Shown here piece after piece: positions 6,568 to 6,678 of a stretch of 6,678 bases of DNA (positions are counted from its first letter, which is position 1; the number at the start of each line of letters is the position of its first letter). The stretch is from assembly GCA_049794535.1 (NCBI GenBank), contig JBARCX010000402.1, positions 1 to 6,678 of the forward strand, written 5' to 3'. Source of the stretch: JBARCX01 sp049794535 (GTDB lineage: Bacteria; Pseudomonadota; Gammaproteobacteria; Xanthomonadales; Rhodanobacteraceae). The notes under the pieces are model-generated. The model was not told the DNA's origin and did not search any database. It saw only the letters and a list, made by a program, of their open reading frames with translations. The translations under genes were made by a program, and so were the position numbers.

Positions 6568-6678
6568 TCAAAGTACCAAGTGAAAGAATTGATTGAAGTG
6601 GCTTCGCTCGTAGTCTGCGAACGCTTCGCCTGCGGTAAACCCACGCTTGCGATAGAGCGCAAGCGCAGGCTCGAATAC
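6568..6678 (-). CDS. GNAT-family N-acetyltransferase, C-terminal fragment cut by window edge
   Basis: On the - strand the frame is open from 6678 to a TGA at 6570-6568, giving 36 residues. PALALYRKRGF, then a GEAFADY segment and a final SHFNQFFHLVL, match the C-terminal signature of GNAT acetyltransferases: the last acetyl-CoA-binding helix xxLYxxxGF, then an F-x-x-Y / N-x-F-M-x-L-x-L type strand. The rest of the gene lies beyond the window. The substrate cannot be told from this piece. It is convergent with the cyclase gene and so is not part of that operon. Confidence 0.8.
   Translation of the reverse strand, partial: VFEPALALYRKRGFTAGEAFADYERSHFNQFFHLVL

Noticed and set aside
1..6678. CRISPR arrays, tRNA or rRNA genes, insertion-sequence ends
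   Set aside because: No regularly spaced repeats, no tRNA-like cloverleaf and no transposase-like reading frame or terminal inverted repeat were seen; nearly the whole window is accounted for by coding sequence.

Overview
The window reads as proteobacterial chromosomal DNA, most likely a gammaproteobacterium of the Xanthomonadales / Rhodanobacteraceae type. The support is a CopA-CopB copper operon, a periplasmic-TPR diguanylate cyclase of a kind common in that group, moderately high GC and good Shine-Dalgarno sites. The taxonomic call is inference from gene content, not a database result.

Layout: (1) 1-3336, + strand, a compact copper-tolerance operon. It holds the 3' part of copA (periplasmic multicopper oxidase), copB (outer-membrane copper protein, overlapping copA by ATGA) and a small membrane-anchored c-type cytochrome with a Met/His/Asp-rich tail. 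(2) 3337-4745, + strand, a two-gene peptide-modification cassette. The first gene encodes a 271-aa SAM-dependent methyltransferase of the tetrapyrrole-methylase fold. It carries the residues characteristic of borosin alpha-N-methyltransferases (Y64, R70, Y74, Y96 and a GHPGVF loop). The second encodes a 98-aa protein with a helical borosin-binding-domain-like N-terminus, a proline/glutamate-rich linker and a short hydrophobic C-terminal tail. Together they look like a 'split' (in trans) borosin RiPP system, in which the enzyme methylates backbone amides of the precursor's C-terminal core. (3) 4749-6527, + strand, a signal-peptide / TPR / transmembrane / GGDEF diguanylate cyclase starting 3 nt after the precursor stop, so probably co-transcribed with it. 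(4) 6536-6678, a strong inverted repeat between convergent genes, then the 3' end of a GNAT acetyltransferase gene on the - strand.

The main point of interest is the split borosin pair and its setting: directly downstream of a copper operon and coupled to a c-di-GMP synthase with a large periplasmic sensor region. No protease or exporter gene is visible. Several non-coding or overlapping structures accompany it: a hairpin before the methyltransferase, helically phased GCACG repeats plus a TATGAT box before the precursor, and a perfect 13-bp stem-loop just inside the cyclase gene that may set the precursor:cyclase expression ratio.
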